This document shows, piece by piece, positions 1-6,771 of a stretch of DNA of 7,499 bases. The translations under genes were made by a program, and so were the position numbers. Origin of the DNA: Chitinophagaceae bacterium (GTDB taxonomy: Bacteria; Bacteroidota; Bacteroidia; Chitinophagales; Chitinophagaceae). Numbering within the stretch: position 1 is the stretch's first letter; each line of letters starts with the position of its first letter. Under the pieces are notes generated by a model that was given only the letters and a program-made list of their open reading frames with translations, was not told the origin of the DNA and made no database searches. The stretch covers positions 1 through 7,499 of the forward strand of contig JALOMX010000091.1 in the NCBI GenBank assembly GCA_025455245.1, in the 5' to 3' direction.

Positions 1-2
1 AA

Positions 3-83
3 ATGATTGGTGATGATAAGAGCGGTATGTATCTGTTTGATCGTGATATTTTGAATGTCGGGATGACTAACGAAAAAAAATAG
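3..83 (+). CDS. 3' end of an unidentified protein-coding gene (partial)
   Basis: Only one of the three plus-strand frames is open from the window edge. It encodes a short tail ending in DILNVGMTNEKK before a TAG stop at 81-83; the other two frames stop within the first 12 bases. A strong terminator hairpin begins 17 bases after the stop, as expected for the end of a transcription unit. The visible 26 residues contain no motif I recognise, so no function can be assigned. The gene body lies upstream of the window. An ATG at 3-5 is in frame, but a free-standing 26-residue gene is less likely than a truncated larger one. Confidence 0.5.
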   Translation: MIGDDKSGMYLFDRDILNVGMTNEKK

Positions 84-100
84 GACCATTCTGTTTAAAT

Positions 101-132
101 AAAAAGAGGGCGGTGAAAATCGCCCTCTTTTT
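101..132. terminator. Bidirectional intrinsic terminator
   Basis: A perfect 12-bp inverted repeat (101-112 and 121-132) encloses an 8-base loop. Its core is GAGGGCG/CGCCCTC with an A-tract on the left flank and a T-tract on the right. On the plus strand the T-run at 128-133 follows the GC-rich stem. On the minus strand the complement of 101-105 gives the T-run. It lies between the converging stops at 83 (plus) and 137 (minus), so it can terminate both genes. Confidence 0.9.
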
Positions 133-136
133 TGTT

Positions 137-2371
137 CTATAGTTTTAAACCCAGTGAAACATAGAAATTCCTGCCGTCTGCGGGCATTAAACCCGGGCCC
201 GGATAGCCGCCTGCGCGCCTTGTAAAGTAACTCTCATCGGTTATATTATTTAGCCCTGCACGTACATTGTATCTTTCAAGGAATTTATAATTTACACTGA
301 TATCGCCAATATGGTATGAAGGAATCAGGCCATTCAAACCGTTGGCAGTGGGTGTTACCGTATTATTGGCATCGCTGAAGGCTTCGTCAACATAACTCCA
401 TTGAACCGTAGCCGTTAATCCTTTGTAAAAGTAATTTACACCATATCGGATGATCCATTCAGGAGCGTTCTCAACCTTTTTATCTTTATAGTTTACGGTC
501 CTCAGTTCATTGCCAACACGGGTTGTCAAAGTAAAATCATCATAATGTGCATCGGTGTACCCAACGGATGCAAATACACTGAAAGATCCGTATTTCAGGT
601 TGTTGCTGAAAGCCTTTACCGGGTTAAACTCCATGAGGGCTTCAACCCCTTTGCTTTGGCTGTTACCTACATTGGTACGATAGTTATAAAAACTTCCGTC
701 AGGGTTCTGTTGTGCAATCAGGCCTATGCGGTTATCGTATTGCAGAAAGAAGATACCTGCATCAAAGAAAAGATAGTCTTTAATATTTCCGCGATAACCT
801 AAATCAAAGTTGTATCCTTTTGCGTCTTCCAGGTTTGGATCAATAATATCTGTAGTGCCATTGGCAGTAAGGTCGCTGAACAATACGGGACGATATGCCT
901 GACTCCAGTTTGCATAGATCTCTGTTTTGCCAATGTGGTACTCCGCCCCTACACCTGCCAGTAAAAAGCTGCGCGATCTGGATTGCTCCGAAGCTTTTAC
1001 GGGAGTATTGTTTACCATGTTGATTTGTCCGCTGACTTCGTTTCCAATTTGCTCAACCCTCAAGCCGGGTATGATTTTAAAATGCTCGCCAATCCTGAAA
1101 ATATTCTCTGCAAAAGCTGCCCAATTGGTGGTGGTGAAGAGTAATTGCTGAGGGTATTCTCCCATGATATCGGTATTGAAATCGCTTCCTGTATCGCCTT
1201 TGCCATTGTTGTAGCGGTTGGTTCGCCCCTTATAATACCTGAGGCCTCCTGAAAAAGTACTTCTTGTATTGAATAGGTTATAGTCGCTCAGATAGCGTAA
1301 TTCGGCACCCATGTTTCGGTATTCGTCCACAAAGACCGTACGGTTGTTATAATCAAGGGTGGCTGCATTGATGGTGTCTTTCACATTGGGTGGGAGCATG
1401 AAACCAATGCTGCTTCTGTCGCCGGCAAAACCGAATAGAGTAGCCTGCAGACGCTTGTTTTCAGCGAAATCATAGCTTGCCTTAAGGGTGCCAATATTCC
1501 ACTTCAGGTCAAACCAGTTGCGGCTTCTGAGGCTTTGCTTGTCGTTTTGTGCAAATTGTGCATCTGTAAGCCCGCCGGGCTGCTGACTGTTGGCATGCCA
1601 GCTTGTAACTTCAGCTCCAATCCGTAGTCTTTTGTTTACTTTCCATGTAGCGGTGGCAAAACCCGTTCCCGTTTTATAACGGCTGTTTTCCCGCCAGCCA
1701 TCGGCATTCCTGTGATCATAAAATGCGTAGTAATGTACCTTTTCCGTTTCGCCGCCCACGGCATTATAAGTATTGATCAGCCCGTAGCTGCCCACCGTGT
1801 TCTGTGTTTCAAATTGAAAATTTTTCCGGATATCAGATCCGTCGCGCATTACGAAGTTGATCATTCCGCCAAACTGCGGGCCGTATTGCAGCGAACCGGC
1901 ACCCCGAACAACCTGAATGCGCTGAACTGCCTGTAATTGAGGGGTGTAGTATGCTTCCGGATACCCAAAAGGATCGGCAGCAATATCATATCCGTTTTGC
2001 CGGGTATTGAATTCCCAACTGCGGTTGGGACTTAGTCCGCGGGCGGCTACACCTATCTGAATCCCGCTTCCTTCGCTTTCCCAGACATGGATGCCGGGAA
2101 CTTTCGCCATTACCTGTCGCATGGTATTGGTTACCACATTGCCATTTACATTGTCCATTACAATCAGGCTATTCTTTTTACCGGCCATAATGGATGTTCC
2201 TACCACTTCCGGCAATTGGTGTATGTCTGCCCGGCTATATTGTCCTATTACGGTTACATCCTTTGCGTAAGACTCCTTAGAAACGAGTGTGTCATTATCC
2301 AAACCTTGTTGTGCCTTAACACTTCCTGTCAAAAAAATGAATGCTGCTAAACTGTTAAAAATAATCCTCAT
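137..2371 (-). CDS. TonB-dependent outer-membrane receptor, FecA-like
   Basis: This encodes a 744-residue outer-membrane beta-barrel receptor that would use TonB/ExbBD energy to import a substrate, probably an iron chelate. The chosen start is the ATG at 2371, which gives a typical signal peptide (positively charged start, hydrophobic core, cleavage after VKA at about residue 20) and has an AGGA 7-10 bases upstream. A longer version starting with TTG at 2398 is possible but would put nine extra residues before the signal. The plug domain covers roughly residues 48-180. It carries VPGIHVWESEGSG (about 91-103), AARGLSPNR, and IQVVRGAGSLQYGPQFGG (about 152-169), a pattern seen in FecA-type ferric dicitrate receptors. 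The rest is a barrel of alternating strands ending in the receptor signature NNITDESYFTRRAGGYPGPG and the terminal strand FYVSLGLKL. No carboxypeptidase-like N-terminal extension or SusD partner gene is visible, which argues against a glycan uptake system. The substrate is an inference; the receptor class is firm. Confidence 0.9.
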   Translation of the reverse strand: MRIIFNSLAAFIFLTGSVKAQQGLDNDTLVSKESYAKDVTVIGQYSRADIHQLPEVVGTSIMAGKKNSLIVMDNVNGNVVTNTMRQVMAKVPGIHVWESEGSGIQIGVAARGLSPNRSWEFNTRQNGYDIAADPFGYPEAYYTPQLQAVQRIQVVRGAGSLQYGPQFGGMINFVMRDGSDIRKNFQFETQNTVGSYGLINTYNAVGGETEKVHYYAFYDHRNADGWRENSRYKTGTGFATATWKVNKRLRIGAEVTSWHANSQQPGGLTDAQFAQNDKQSLRSRNWFDLKWNIGTLKASYDFAENKRLQATLFGFAGDRSSIGFMLPPNVKDTINAATLDYNNRTVFVDEYRNMGAELRYLSDYNLFNTRSTFSGGLRYYKGRTNRYNNGKGDTGSDFNTDIMGEYPQQLLFTTTNWAAFAENIFRIGEHFKIIPGLRVEQIGNEVSGQINMVNNTPVKASEQSRSRSFLLAGVGAEYHIGKTEIYANWSQAYRPVLFSDLTANGTTDIIDPNLEDAKGYNFDLGYRGNIKDYLFFDAGIFFLQYDNRIGLIAQQNPDGSFYNYRTNVGNSQSKGVEALMEFNPVKAFSNNLKYGSFSVFASVGYTDAHYDDFTLTTRVGNELRTVNYKDKKVENAPEWIIRYGVNYFYKGLTATVQWSYVDEAFSDANNTVTPTANGLNGLIPSYHIGDISVNYKFLERYNVRAGLNNITDESYFTRRAGGYPGPGLMPADGRNFYVSLGLKL

Positions 2372-2517
2372 AAAAGTCCTGATAAATTTTGGCTGCAAAA
2401 TTGTTTAGGTGAAAACCAGCAGGAATGCCGTATCGGGAATTCGCATTTACGTAATCAGGAAATGGAATACTCCCAACTTTATTCATGCAATTTTGTTTTG
2501 ATGTTAATCATAGTATT
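2372..2517. promoter_or_regulatory. Divergent intergenic region, probable promoters
   Basis: This 146-bp spacer must hold the promoters of both the TonB receptor (minus) and the LolA-like gene (plus). An 8-bp perfect palindrome TTACGTAA lies at 2447-2454 near the middle. The Bacteroidota -7 element is TAnnTTTG; the nearest match is CAATTTTG (one mismatch), which occurs once on each strand: at 2488-2495 on the plus strand and close upstream of the receptor start on the minus strand. No convincing -33 element was found, so promoter positions are tentative. No Fur-box match was recognised. Confidence 0.35.
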
Positions 2518-3210
2518 ATGAAAAATTATTTTCTTGTTGTTTTGCTCATACTTTCGGGCGTTCTTTTGGTGAGGGGGCAGGATGCTACCCAACTGGTAAA
2601 AAATGTAAAAGCCAAGCTGGAGAGGGTTAAGGATTACAGTGCCAATGCCACGCTTCGAACCGATGTACCTTTTTTAAAAGTTCCTGTGGCCGATGTGCAG
2701 GTTTATTTCAAGCTGCCCAACCAATTTAAAATTACCAAGGAAAAGGGTATAAGTATTTTACCCAAAGGTGGCGTAAGCGTAAGCATGCAAAATATTTTGA
2801 GCGATCCCAACTTTGTTGCGATTGATGCGGGAAGGGAGAATCTTGGCGGACAACCGGTTCGGGTGGTAAGGGTGCTGCCCGGAAGCACACAGGCTGATGT
2901 AGTACTGACTGTGTTATATATTGATGAAAAAAATATGATTGTAAGGAAGGCCATCACTACGACAAAAGATAACGGTACATATCAGGTGGATATGACCTAT
3001 GGCAGGTATATTCAATATGCTCTTCCCGATAAAACCCTGTTTACATTCAATACAAAAGATTACAAACTTCCCAAAGGTGTTACGCTTGAGTTTGATGACG
3101 GTGAAAGACCCGATGCCAACCGCCTTGCAGAGAAAAAAGGATACGTTGAATTGACTTATGCCGATTACAAGATCAACAAGGGCGTTCCCGACAGCTATTT
3201 TGCCAAATAA
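2518..3210 (+). CDS. Secreted LolA-fold protein (outer-membrane lipoprotein-sorting protein-like)
   Basis: This is a 230-residue exported protein. The start at 2518 is preferred over the in-frame ATG at 2485, because MKNYFLVVLL begins a clean signal peptide with cleavage after about Gly20, while the longer form puts eleven polar residues before it. There is no lipobox cysteine, so it is probably periplasmic rather than lipidated. The mature part begins DATQLVKNVKAKLERVKDYSA, an opening helix followed by beta strands (NATLRTDVPF, DVQVYFKLPNQFKI, PVRVVRVLP, VVLTVLYIDEKNMIVRKA). This order resembles the half-barrel LolA/LolB-like fold, including the F-K-L-P-N-Q-F-K-I stretch where LolA-like proteins have a P-x-K-x-R/F segment. 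LolA-fold proteins bind hydrophobic ligands such as lipoprotein acyl chains. This one is a distant relative and is not presumed to be the housekeeping LolA. It is transcribed alone, divergently from the TonB receptor, with no evident ribosome binding site, as is common in this phylum. Confidence 0.7.
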   Translation: MKNYFLVVLLILSGVLLVRGQDATQLVKNVKAKLERVKDYSANATLRTDVPFLKVPVADVQVYFKLPNQFKITKEKGISILPKGGVSVSMQNILSDPNFVAIDAGRENLGGQPVRVVRVLPGSTQADVVLTVLYIDEKNMIVRKAITTTKDNGTYQVDMTYGRYIQYALPDKTLFTFNTKDYKLPKGVTLEFDDGERPDANRLAEKKGYVELTYADYKINKGVPDSYFAK

Positions 3211-3285
3211 GGATAACCCGATTTATTGCAATACAGGCCGCTTTCATTTTCCAGAAAATTCCGTCGGTTGGTTTATGCGTTTTTG

Positions 3286-3330
3286 ATACTTTGCCTGAAG
3301 CTGATTTCTCGTAAAGGCGCAAAGTATTTT
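3286..3330 (+). terminator. Candidate terminator of the LolA-like gene
   Basis: ATACTTTGC (3286-3294) is perfectly complementary to GCAAAGTAT (3319-3327), giving a 9-bp stem extendable by two pairs across a single bulge, and a T-rich tail (3327-3330, TTTTA) follows. The loop is long (24 bases), so this is a weaker candidate than the 101-132 hairpin. The right arm also forms part of the inverted repeat described separately. Confidence 0.35.
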
Positions 3331-3442
3331 ACTTTAATCCACCATTCGGGTCATTGCCTGATGCCGGTTCTAAGCTTGGGCGCTCAATCACACACAATTT
3401 TATTCCATACACCCATTGTGACGCTGCACCTTTGCGTGAAAT
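3304..3442. repeat. Imperfect inverted repeat pair of CGCAAAGG type
   Basis: The plus strand at 3304-3325 (core CGTAAAGGCGCAAAG) matches the minus strand of 3421-3442 (core CGCAAAGGTGCAGCG) at 17 of 22 positions. The arms face each other across about 95 bp. CGCAAAGGCGCAAAG-like motifs are, to my recollection, common interspersed repeats in Bacteroidota intergenic DNA. This may be a decayed small repeat element or MITE-like remnant. Confidence 0.45.
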
Positions 3443-3457
3443 ACCTTGAGAACTGCC

Positions 3458-6400
3458 TTATTCAAGCACCGGCCGCAGCCACTTCTCTGCAAACTCCACC
3501 GGTTCGCCTTTGCGGCGGGCATAATCTTCAAGCTGATCGCGCTGTATTTTGCCCACACCAAAGTACTGACTCTGCGGATGACTGAAATACCAGCCGCACA
3601 CAGAAGCCGTAGGATACATAGCAAGGGATTCGGTAAGGGAGATGCCGGTAAGTTCCGTTGCATTCAGCAGTTCAAACAATTTGTATTTTTCGGTATGGTC
3701 GGGGCAGGCAGGGTAGCCCGGTGCGGGGCGTATGCCAACATATTTTTCTTTGATCAGTTCTTCGTTGCTTAATGCCTCCTCCTTCTGATAACCCCAGAAT
3801 TCCTTGCGCACCCGCTCGTGCAGGTATTCGGCAAAAGCCTCTGCAAGCCTGTCGGTAATAGCCTGCAGCATGATTTTGTTGTAGTCATCATGCTCCTTTT
3901 GAAAATGTTCAAGATAGGGCTCCATTCCCTGAATGGTAACAGCGAAGGCGCCGATAAAGTCGGCCCCCACGGCCCCCTTCCGGCCTCCCCCGCTGGGGGA
4001 GGAGACGTGTTCTGCCAAAGATTTTTCTTCGGGTTTGAAGGCGCCGTCCTCTCCACGGCCTTCCCCGCGGGGGAAGGACACATCATCTCCGAAAATTTTG
4101 TGAGCATCGGGAAGTTCATTCAGCTTTTCCAATATTTCTGAACAAACCTCTTGGGTATCATAAATGGCTCTTTCGTTTGAAAACCGGATAACAGTAAATC
4201 CATGTTCATTCAGCCATTGGGTTCTTTCTTCATCAGAAAGTTTATGGTCGGGATGTTCGTGGATTAATCCATCCACTTCAACAATCAGTTTTTTTGATAA
4301 ACATGCAAAATCTGCGATATATGTGCCAATGATATGTTGACGCCTGAAATGAAAACCCTCCCGATTATTCCTCAATTTTTTCCATAAAGCGGCCTCTGCC
4401 TCTGTTTCTAATTTCCGATGTGTTTTAGCAAACTCCTTCAATTTTCCATAAAGTATGGGGTCGGCAAACTTTTCAAATGGAACCTTATCGAAATTTTTGT
4501 TAGCGTTTTCGTTTTTGGTGGAAGCGTCTATTGAAGCCTGATTTTCTGGATTATACCCGTTAACATCTTGTTCCCCGGACTCCCCCCCTTCGGGGGGGAT
4601 GGGGGGGGCAATAAAATCCGCCAGCGAAATATTCGGTTGCCCTTTTACCTTTTGTATTTGCTGCCTCAAAAAATTCAGTGTCACCTGTTTTTCTTCAGTA
4701 GTTACCACTACATCATCCCCGGTGCTATAAGCCGGCCAAAAGCCAACAGCGCCCTTGGGTGTGAGCCAGTTTTCCTTTTCAATGGTGTCAAGCAGGGCAT
4801 TTGCATCGTTGTATAGTTTGGTGGCTTCGGCGCCCACCACGCTATCGGTAAGTATATCCGGAAAGTTGCCGTGCATTTCCCAGGCAATAAAGAAGGGTTT
4901 CCAGTCGATGTAGCTGCGCAAATCAGCTACCGTTACCCCATCAACAGGTTTGGCACCGGTAAAAGAGGGTGCAGCCGCCTGATAGCCGTTCCAGTCAATC
5001 ACAACGGGGTTCGCCTTGGCGTCGTTCCATGAAAGGAAATTCTTTGAGGTTTTTTTACTTTCAAAACTCTCCCTCAGTTGCGTATATTCTTTATTGGTCT
5101 GTTCAAGGAATTCAAGTTTCTGTTCTTTGTTCAATAACCCTGTAGTAACGGTAACACTACGGCTTGCATCAAGTACATGAATTACACCATGGTCGTACTC
5201 GGGTGCGATCTTTACGGCCGTATGCATGCGGCTTGTGGTAGCGCCGCCAATCAACAGGGGTTGTATCATGCCGCGGCGTTTCATTTCGCGCGCTACGTGT
5301 ACCATTTCGTCCAGCGATGGCGTAATAAGCCCCGAAAGCCCGATGATATCTGCCTTATGCTTTTGGGCTTCATCCAGAATTTTATCCGTGGGTACCATCA
5401 CTCCCAGGTCAATAATATCATAGCCATTGCAGCCCAATACAACACCCACAATATTTTTTCCAATATCATGAACATCGCCCTTTACCGTTGCTAAAAGCAC
5501 CTTCGGAACATTTCCCTGTTGTGCCAACGGGTTATCCAGCTTCTCTTGTTCAATAAAAGGCGTTAAATAAGCCACACTCTTTTTCATTACCCTTGCGCTC
5601 TTTACCACCTGCGGTAAAAACATTTTGCCTGCACCAAACAGGTCGCCCACCACATTCATGCCGGCCATCAGCGGGCCTTCAATTACCTCAAGCGGACGGG
5701 CATACTGTTGCCTTGCTTCTTCGGTATCCTGATCAATGTAATCTGTAATGCCATTGATAAGCGCATGTTTCAGCCTTTCTTCCACCGGGGCATTGCGCCA
5801 TGCTTCATCTTTTACTTCCACCTTGCCCTTGGCTTTTACCGTTTCGGCAAAGGCAATCAGTTTTTCGGTGGCTTCGTTGTTGTCGTTGTTTCGGTTGAGC
5901 AGCACATCCTCGCACAGGTCGCGGAGGGTTGGCTCTATTTCATCGTATACCACCAACTGTCCCGCATTGACGATGCCCATATCCATACCCGCACGAATGG
6001 CGTGGTAAAGGAAAACACTGTGCATGGCTTCGCGTACGTGGTCGTTGCCGCGGAAGCTGAAGGAAATATTGGATACGCCACCGCTTACCTTGGTAAGGGG
6101 CATCAGTTGCTTTATTTCATGCGTGGCTTCAATAAAGTCAACGGCATAGTTATTGTGTTCTTCTATGCCGGTGGCCACCGCAAAAATGTTTGGGTCGAAA
6201 ATGATATCCTGCGGTGCAAAACCAACCTGCTCCGTAAGTATTTTGTAAGCCCGGTGACAGATTTCCACCTTGCGTTCTTTGGTATCGGCCTGTCCAATTT
6301 CGTCGAAAGCCATTACAATAACGGCAGCTCCGTAAGCGAGGCAGGTATGAGCCTGCTCAATGAACTTGGCTTCACCTTCCTTCATGCTGATGGAGTTGAC

Positions 6401-6766
6401 GATACACTTACCCTGCACGCATTTGAGGCCGGCTTCAATGATTTCGAACTTTGAGCTGTCGATCATGATGGGGATGCGGGCAATATCGGGCTCGGCCTGC
6501 AGCAGGTTGAGGAAGGTGGTCATGGCCTGCACGCCATCAAGCAGCGCATCGTCCATGTTCACATCAAGTATCTGTGCGCCGCTTTCTACCTGCTGACGCG
6601 CCACACTCAGCGCTTCTTCATACTTGCCTTCGCGGATAAGGCGGGCAAATTTCTTACTGCCTGTTACGTTGGTCCGCTCGCCCACGTTCACAAAATTGGT
6701 TTCGGGGCGAATAACCAGGGGCTCTAACCCCGACAGGCGCATGTATGGATGAATGGCTCCACTCAT
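3458..6766 (-). CDS. metH: Methionine synthase MetH, pterin/B12/activation part, with embedded DUF559 domain
   Basis: This is the cobalamin-dependent methionine synthase lacking the homocysteine domain; it transfers methyl from 5-methyltetrahydrofolate to cobalamin and reactivates oxidised cobalamin with AdoMet in the cytoplasm. The pterin-binding domain covers about residues 18-290 ([23 protein letters not shown] at 68-73, [17 protein letters not shown]). The cobalamin cap covers about 325-415. The B12 domain covers about 421-550, with DVHDIGKN at 431-438 (His433 is the axial cobalt ligand by homology), GLSGLITPS and GGATTS. The AdoMet-activation domain runs from about 590 to 1102, with [28 protein letters not shown] (Arg1013 to Pro1019) and [10 protein letters not shown]. 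At 1102 residues it is about 210 longer than the usual split MetH. The excess is residues 721-934, an in-frame insert encoding a DUF559 nuclease domain; without it the length is about 888. All core motifs either side of the insert are intact, so the enzyme may still work. The upstream neighbours are an ORF6N gene (5-base gap) and the homocysteine half. Confidence 0.95.
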   Translation of the reverse strand: MSGAIHPYMRLSGLEPLVIRPETNFVNVGERTNVTGSKKFARLIREGKYEEALSVARQQVESGAQILDVNMDDALLDGVQAMTTFLNLLQAEPDIARIPIMIDSSKFEIIEAGLKCVQGKCIVNSISMKEGEAKFIEQAHTCLAYGAAVIVMAFDEIGQADTKERKVEICHRAYKILTEQVGFAPQDIIFDPNIFAVATGIEEHNNYAVDFIEATHEIKQLMPLTKVSGGVSNISFSFRGNDHVREAMHSVFLYHAIRAGMDMGIVNAGQLVVYDEIEPTLRDLCEDVLLNRNNDNNEATEKLIAFAETVKAKGKVEVKDEAWRNAPVEERLKHALINGITDYIDQDTEEARQQYARPLEVIEGPLMAGMNVVGDLFGAGKMFLPQVVKSARVMKKSVAYLTPFIEQEKLDNPLAQQGNVPKVLLATVKGDVHDIGKNIVGVVLGCNGYDIIDLGVMVPTDKILDEAQKHKADIIGLSGLITPSLDEMVHVAREMKRRGMIQPLLIGGATTSRMHTAVKIAPEYDHGVIHVLDASRSVTVTTGLLNKEQKLEFLEQTNKEYTQLRESFESKKTSKNFLSWNDAKANPVVIDWNGYQAAAPSFTGAKPVDGVTVADLRSYIDWKPFFIAWEMHGNFPDILTDSVVGAEATKLYNDANALLDTIEKENWLTPKGAVGFWPAYSTGDDVVVTTEEKQVTLNFLRQQIQKVKGQPNISLADFIAPPIPPEGGESGEQDVNGYNPENQASIDASTKNENANKNFDKVPFEKFADPILYGKLKEFAKTHRKLETEAEAALWKKLRNNREGFHFRRQHIIGTYIADFACLSKKLIVEVDGLIHEHPDHKLSDEERTQWLNEHGFTVIRFSNERAIYDTQEVCSEILEKLNELPDAHKIFGDDVSFPRGEGRGEDGAFKPEEKSLAEHVSSPSGGGRKGAVGADFIGAFAVTIQGMEPYLEHFQKEHDDYNKIMLQAITDRLAEAFAEYLHERVRKEFWGYQKEEALSNEELIKEKYVGIRPAPGYPACPDHTEKYKLFELLNATELTGISLTESLAMYPTASVCGWYFSHPQSQYFGVGKIQRDQLEDYARRKGEPVEFAEKWLRPVLE
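3984..4002. repeat. GC-rich palindrome C (metH-distal end of insert)
   Basis: CCTCCCCC (3984-3991) and GGGGGAGG (3995-4002) form a perfect 8-bp stem with a GCT loop. It is preceded on the plus strand by CCACGGCCCCCTTCCGG. In MetH it encodes SSPSGGG (about residues 922-928). It is open in all six frames. Confidence 0.85.
4059..4077. repeat. GC-rich palindrome B (internal to insert)
   Basis: CCTTCCCC (4059-4066) and GGGGAAGG (4070-4077) form a perfect 8-bp stem with a GCG loop. The preceding CCACGGCC is shared with palindrome C, 75-90 bp away, which suggests related repeat copies. In MetH it encodes about SFPRGEG just after the nuclease domain. Confidence 0.85.
4100..4456 (-). other. DUF559 (Vsr/PD-(D/E)xK-like) endonuclease domain nested in MetH
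   Basis: These are residues about 771-889 of the MetH reading frame. The order of features fits the DUF559 family: [10 protein letters not shown] then [13 protein letters not shown] (Glu791 in the T-x-A-E motif), FHFRRQH (805-811), YIADFAC (Asp819), KKLIVEVDG (Glu830, Asp832), a following His836, and [10 protein letters not shown] (856-865). Asp819 with Glu830-x-Asp832 is the expected acidic site of the family, which is related to very-short-patch-repair type nucleases. All of these residues are present, so the domain looks unspoiled. Its target and activity are unknown. There is no in-frame methionine within the insert, so it is expected to be made only as part of MetH unless a non-ATG start is used. 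Confidence 0.85.
4581..4599. repeat. GC-rich palindrome A (metH-proximal end of insert)
   Basis: TCCCCCCC (4581-4588) and GGGGGGGA (4592-4599) form a perfect 8-bp stem closing a TTC (or TTCG tetraloop) turn, followed on the plus strand by a run of eight G (4601-4608). On the coding strand this gives [10 protein letters not shown]. The inward reading (C-run, spacer, hairpin) mirrors palindrome C at the other end. Confidence 0.85.
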
Positions 6767-6771
6767 AGTTC

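Larger units (their letters stand above)
3211..3457. other. 247-bp intergenic region between converging genes
   Basis: No credible gene is seen here. Short open frames overlapping this region run on into the antisense of metH and have no recognisable protein features. The region holds a terminator-like hairpin (3286-3327) and a pair of inverted repeat arms (3304-3325 and 3421-3442). A small CACAAT/ATTGTG stem at 3393-3398 and 3415-3420 has no T-run and is probably incidental. Confidence 0.6.
3965..4606 (-). mobile_element. In-frame DUF559-encoding palindromic insert within metH
   Basis: This is about 642 bp (214 codons, an exact multiple of three), lying between the native segments ending SLADFIA (residue 720) and beginning [10 protein letters not shown] (residue 935). 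In known MetH proteins these segments are joined by a short loop, so this is extra sequence. Both ends are G/C-rich with palindromes in opposite orientation: reading inward, each end has a C-run, a spacer, then a hairpin (3984-4002 on the left, 4581-4599 on the right). A third hairpin lies at 4059-4077. The interior encodes an Asn-rich linker (about 735-768) and a DUF559 domain (about 771-889). Ends are estimated from the protein homology break; exact boundaries and any target duplication are uncertain. It is not an intein: there is no Cys/Ser/Thr at the junctions and no terminal His-Asn. It is most like palindromic elements that insert in frame into genes, here with a nuclease. Confidence 0.75.

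Noticed and set aside
2372..2398. A longer TonB receptor starting with TTG at 2398
   Set aside because: The downstream ATG at 2371 gives a standard signal peptide and has an AGGA at suitable spacing.
3226..3585. A 119-residue plus-strand open frame after the LolA-like gene
   Set aside because: It overlaps the end of metH in antisense, its translation is low in recognisable features, and the terminator-like hairpin and repeat arms lie inside it.
3769..4119. A 116-residue minus-strand open frame over the insert edge
   Set aside because: It is an alternative frame of metH kept open by the stop-free palindromes. It contains no domain, and the MetH frame there is clearly the real one.
3984..4599. 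The three palindromes as a CRISPR array
   Set aside because: There are only three dissimilar copies at irregular spacing, with coding sequence between them, and no cas genes.
3965..4606. The insert in MetH as an intein
   Set aside because: There is no Cys, Ser or Thr at the insert start (it begins Pro-Pro-Ile), no terminal His-Asn, and no Cys/Ser/Thr at the downstream junction. The nuclease is DUF559-type, not a LAGLIDADG or HNH homing domain with splicing blocks.
3965..4606. The insert as a group I or group II intron
   Set aside because: The frame is open throughout and encodes a domain continuous with MetH. No intron core structure or reverse transcriptase was recognised.
5708..6454. A 248-residue plus-strand open frame opposite metH
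   Set aside because: It is wholly antisense to strongly conserved pterin- and cap-domain coding sequence, and its translation shows no recognisable domain.
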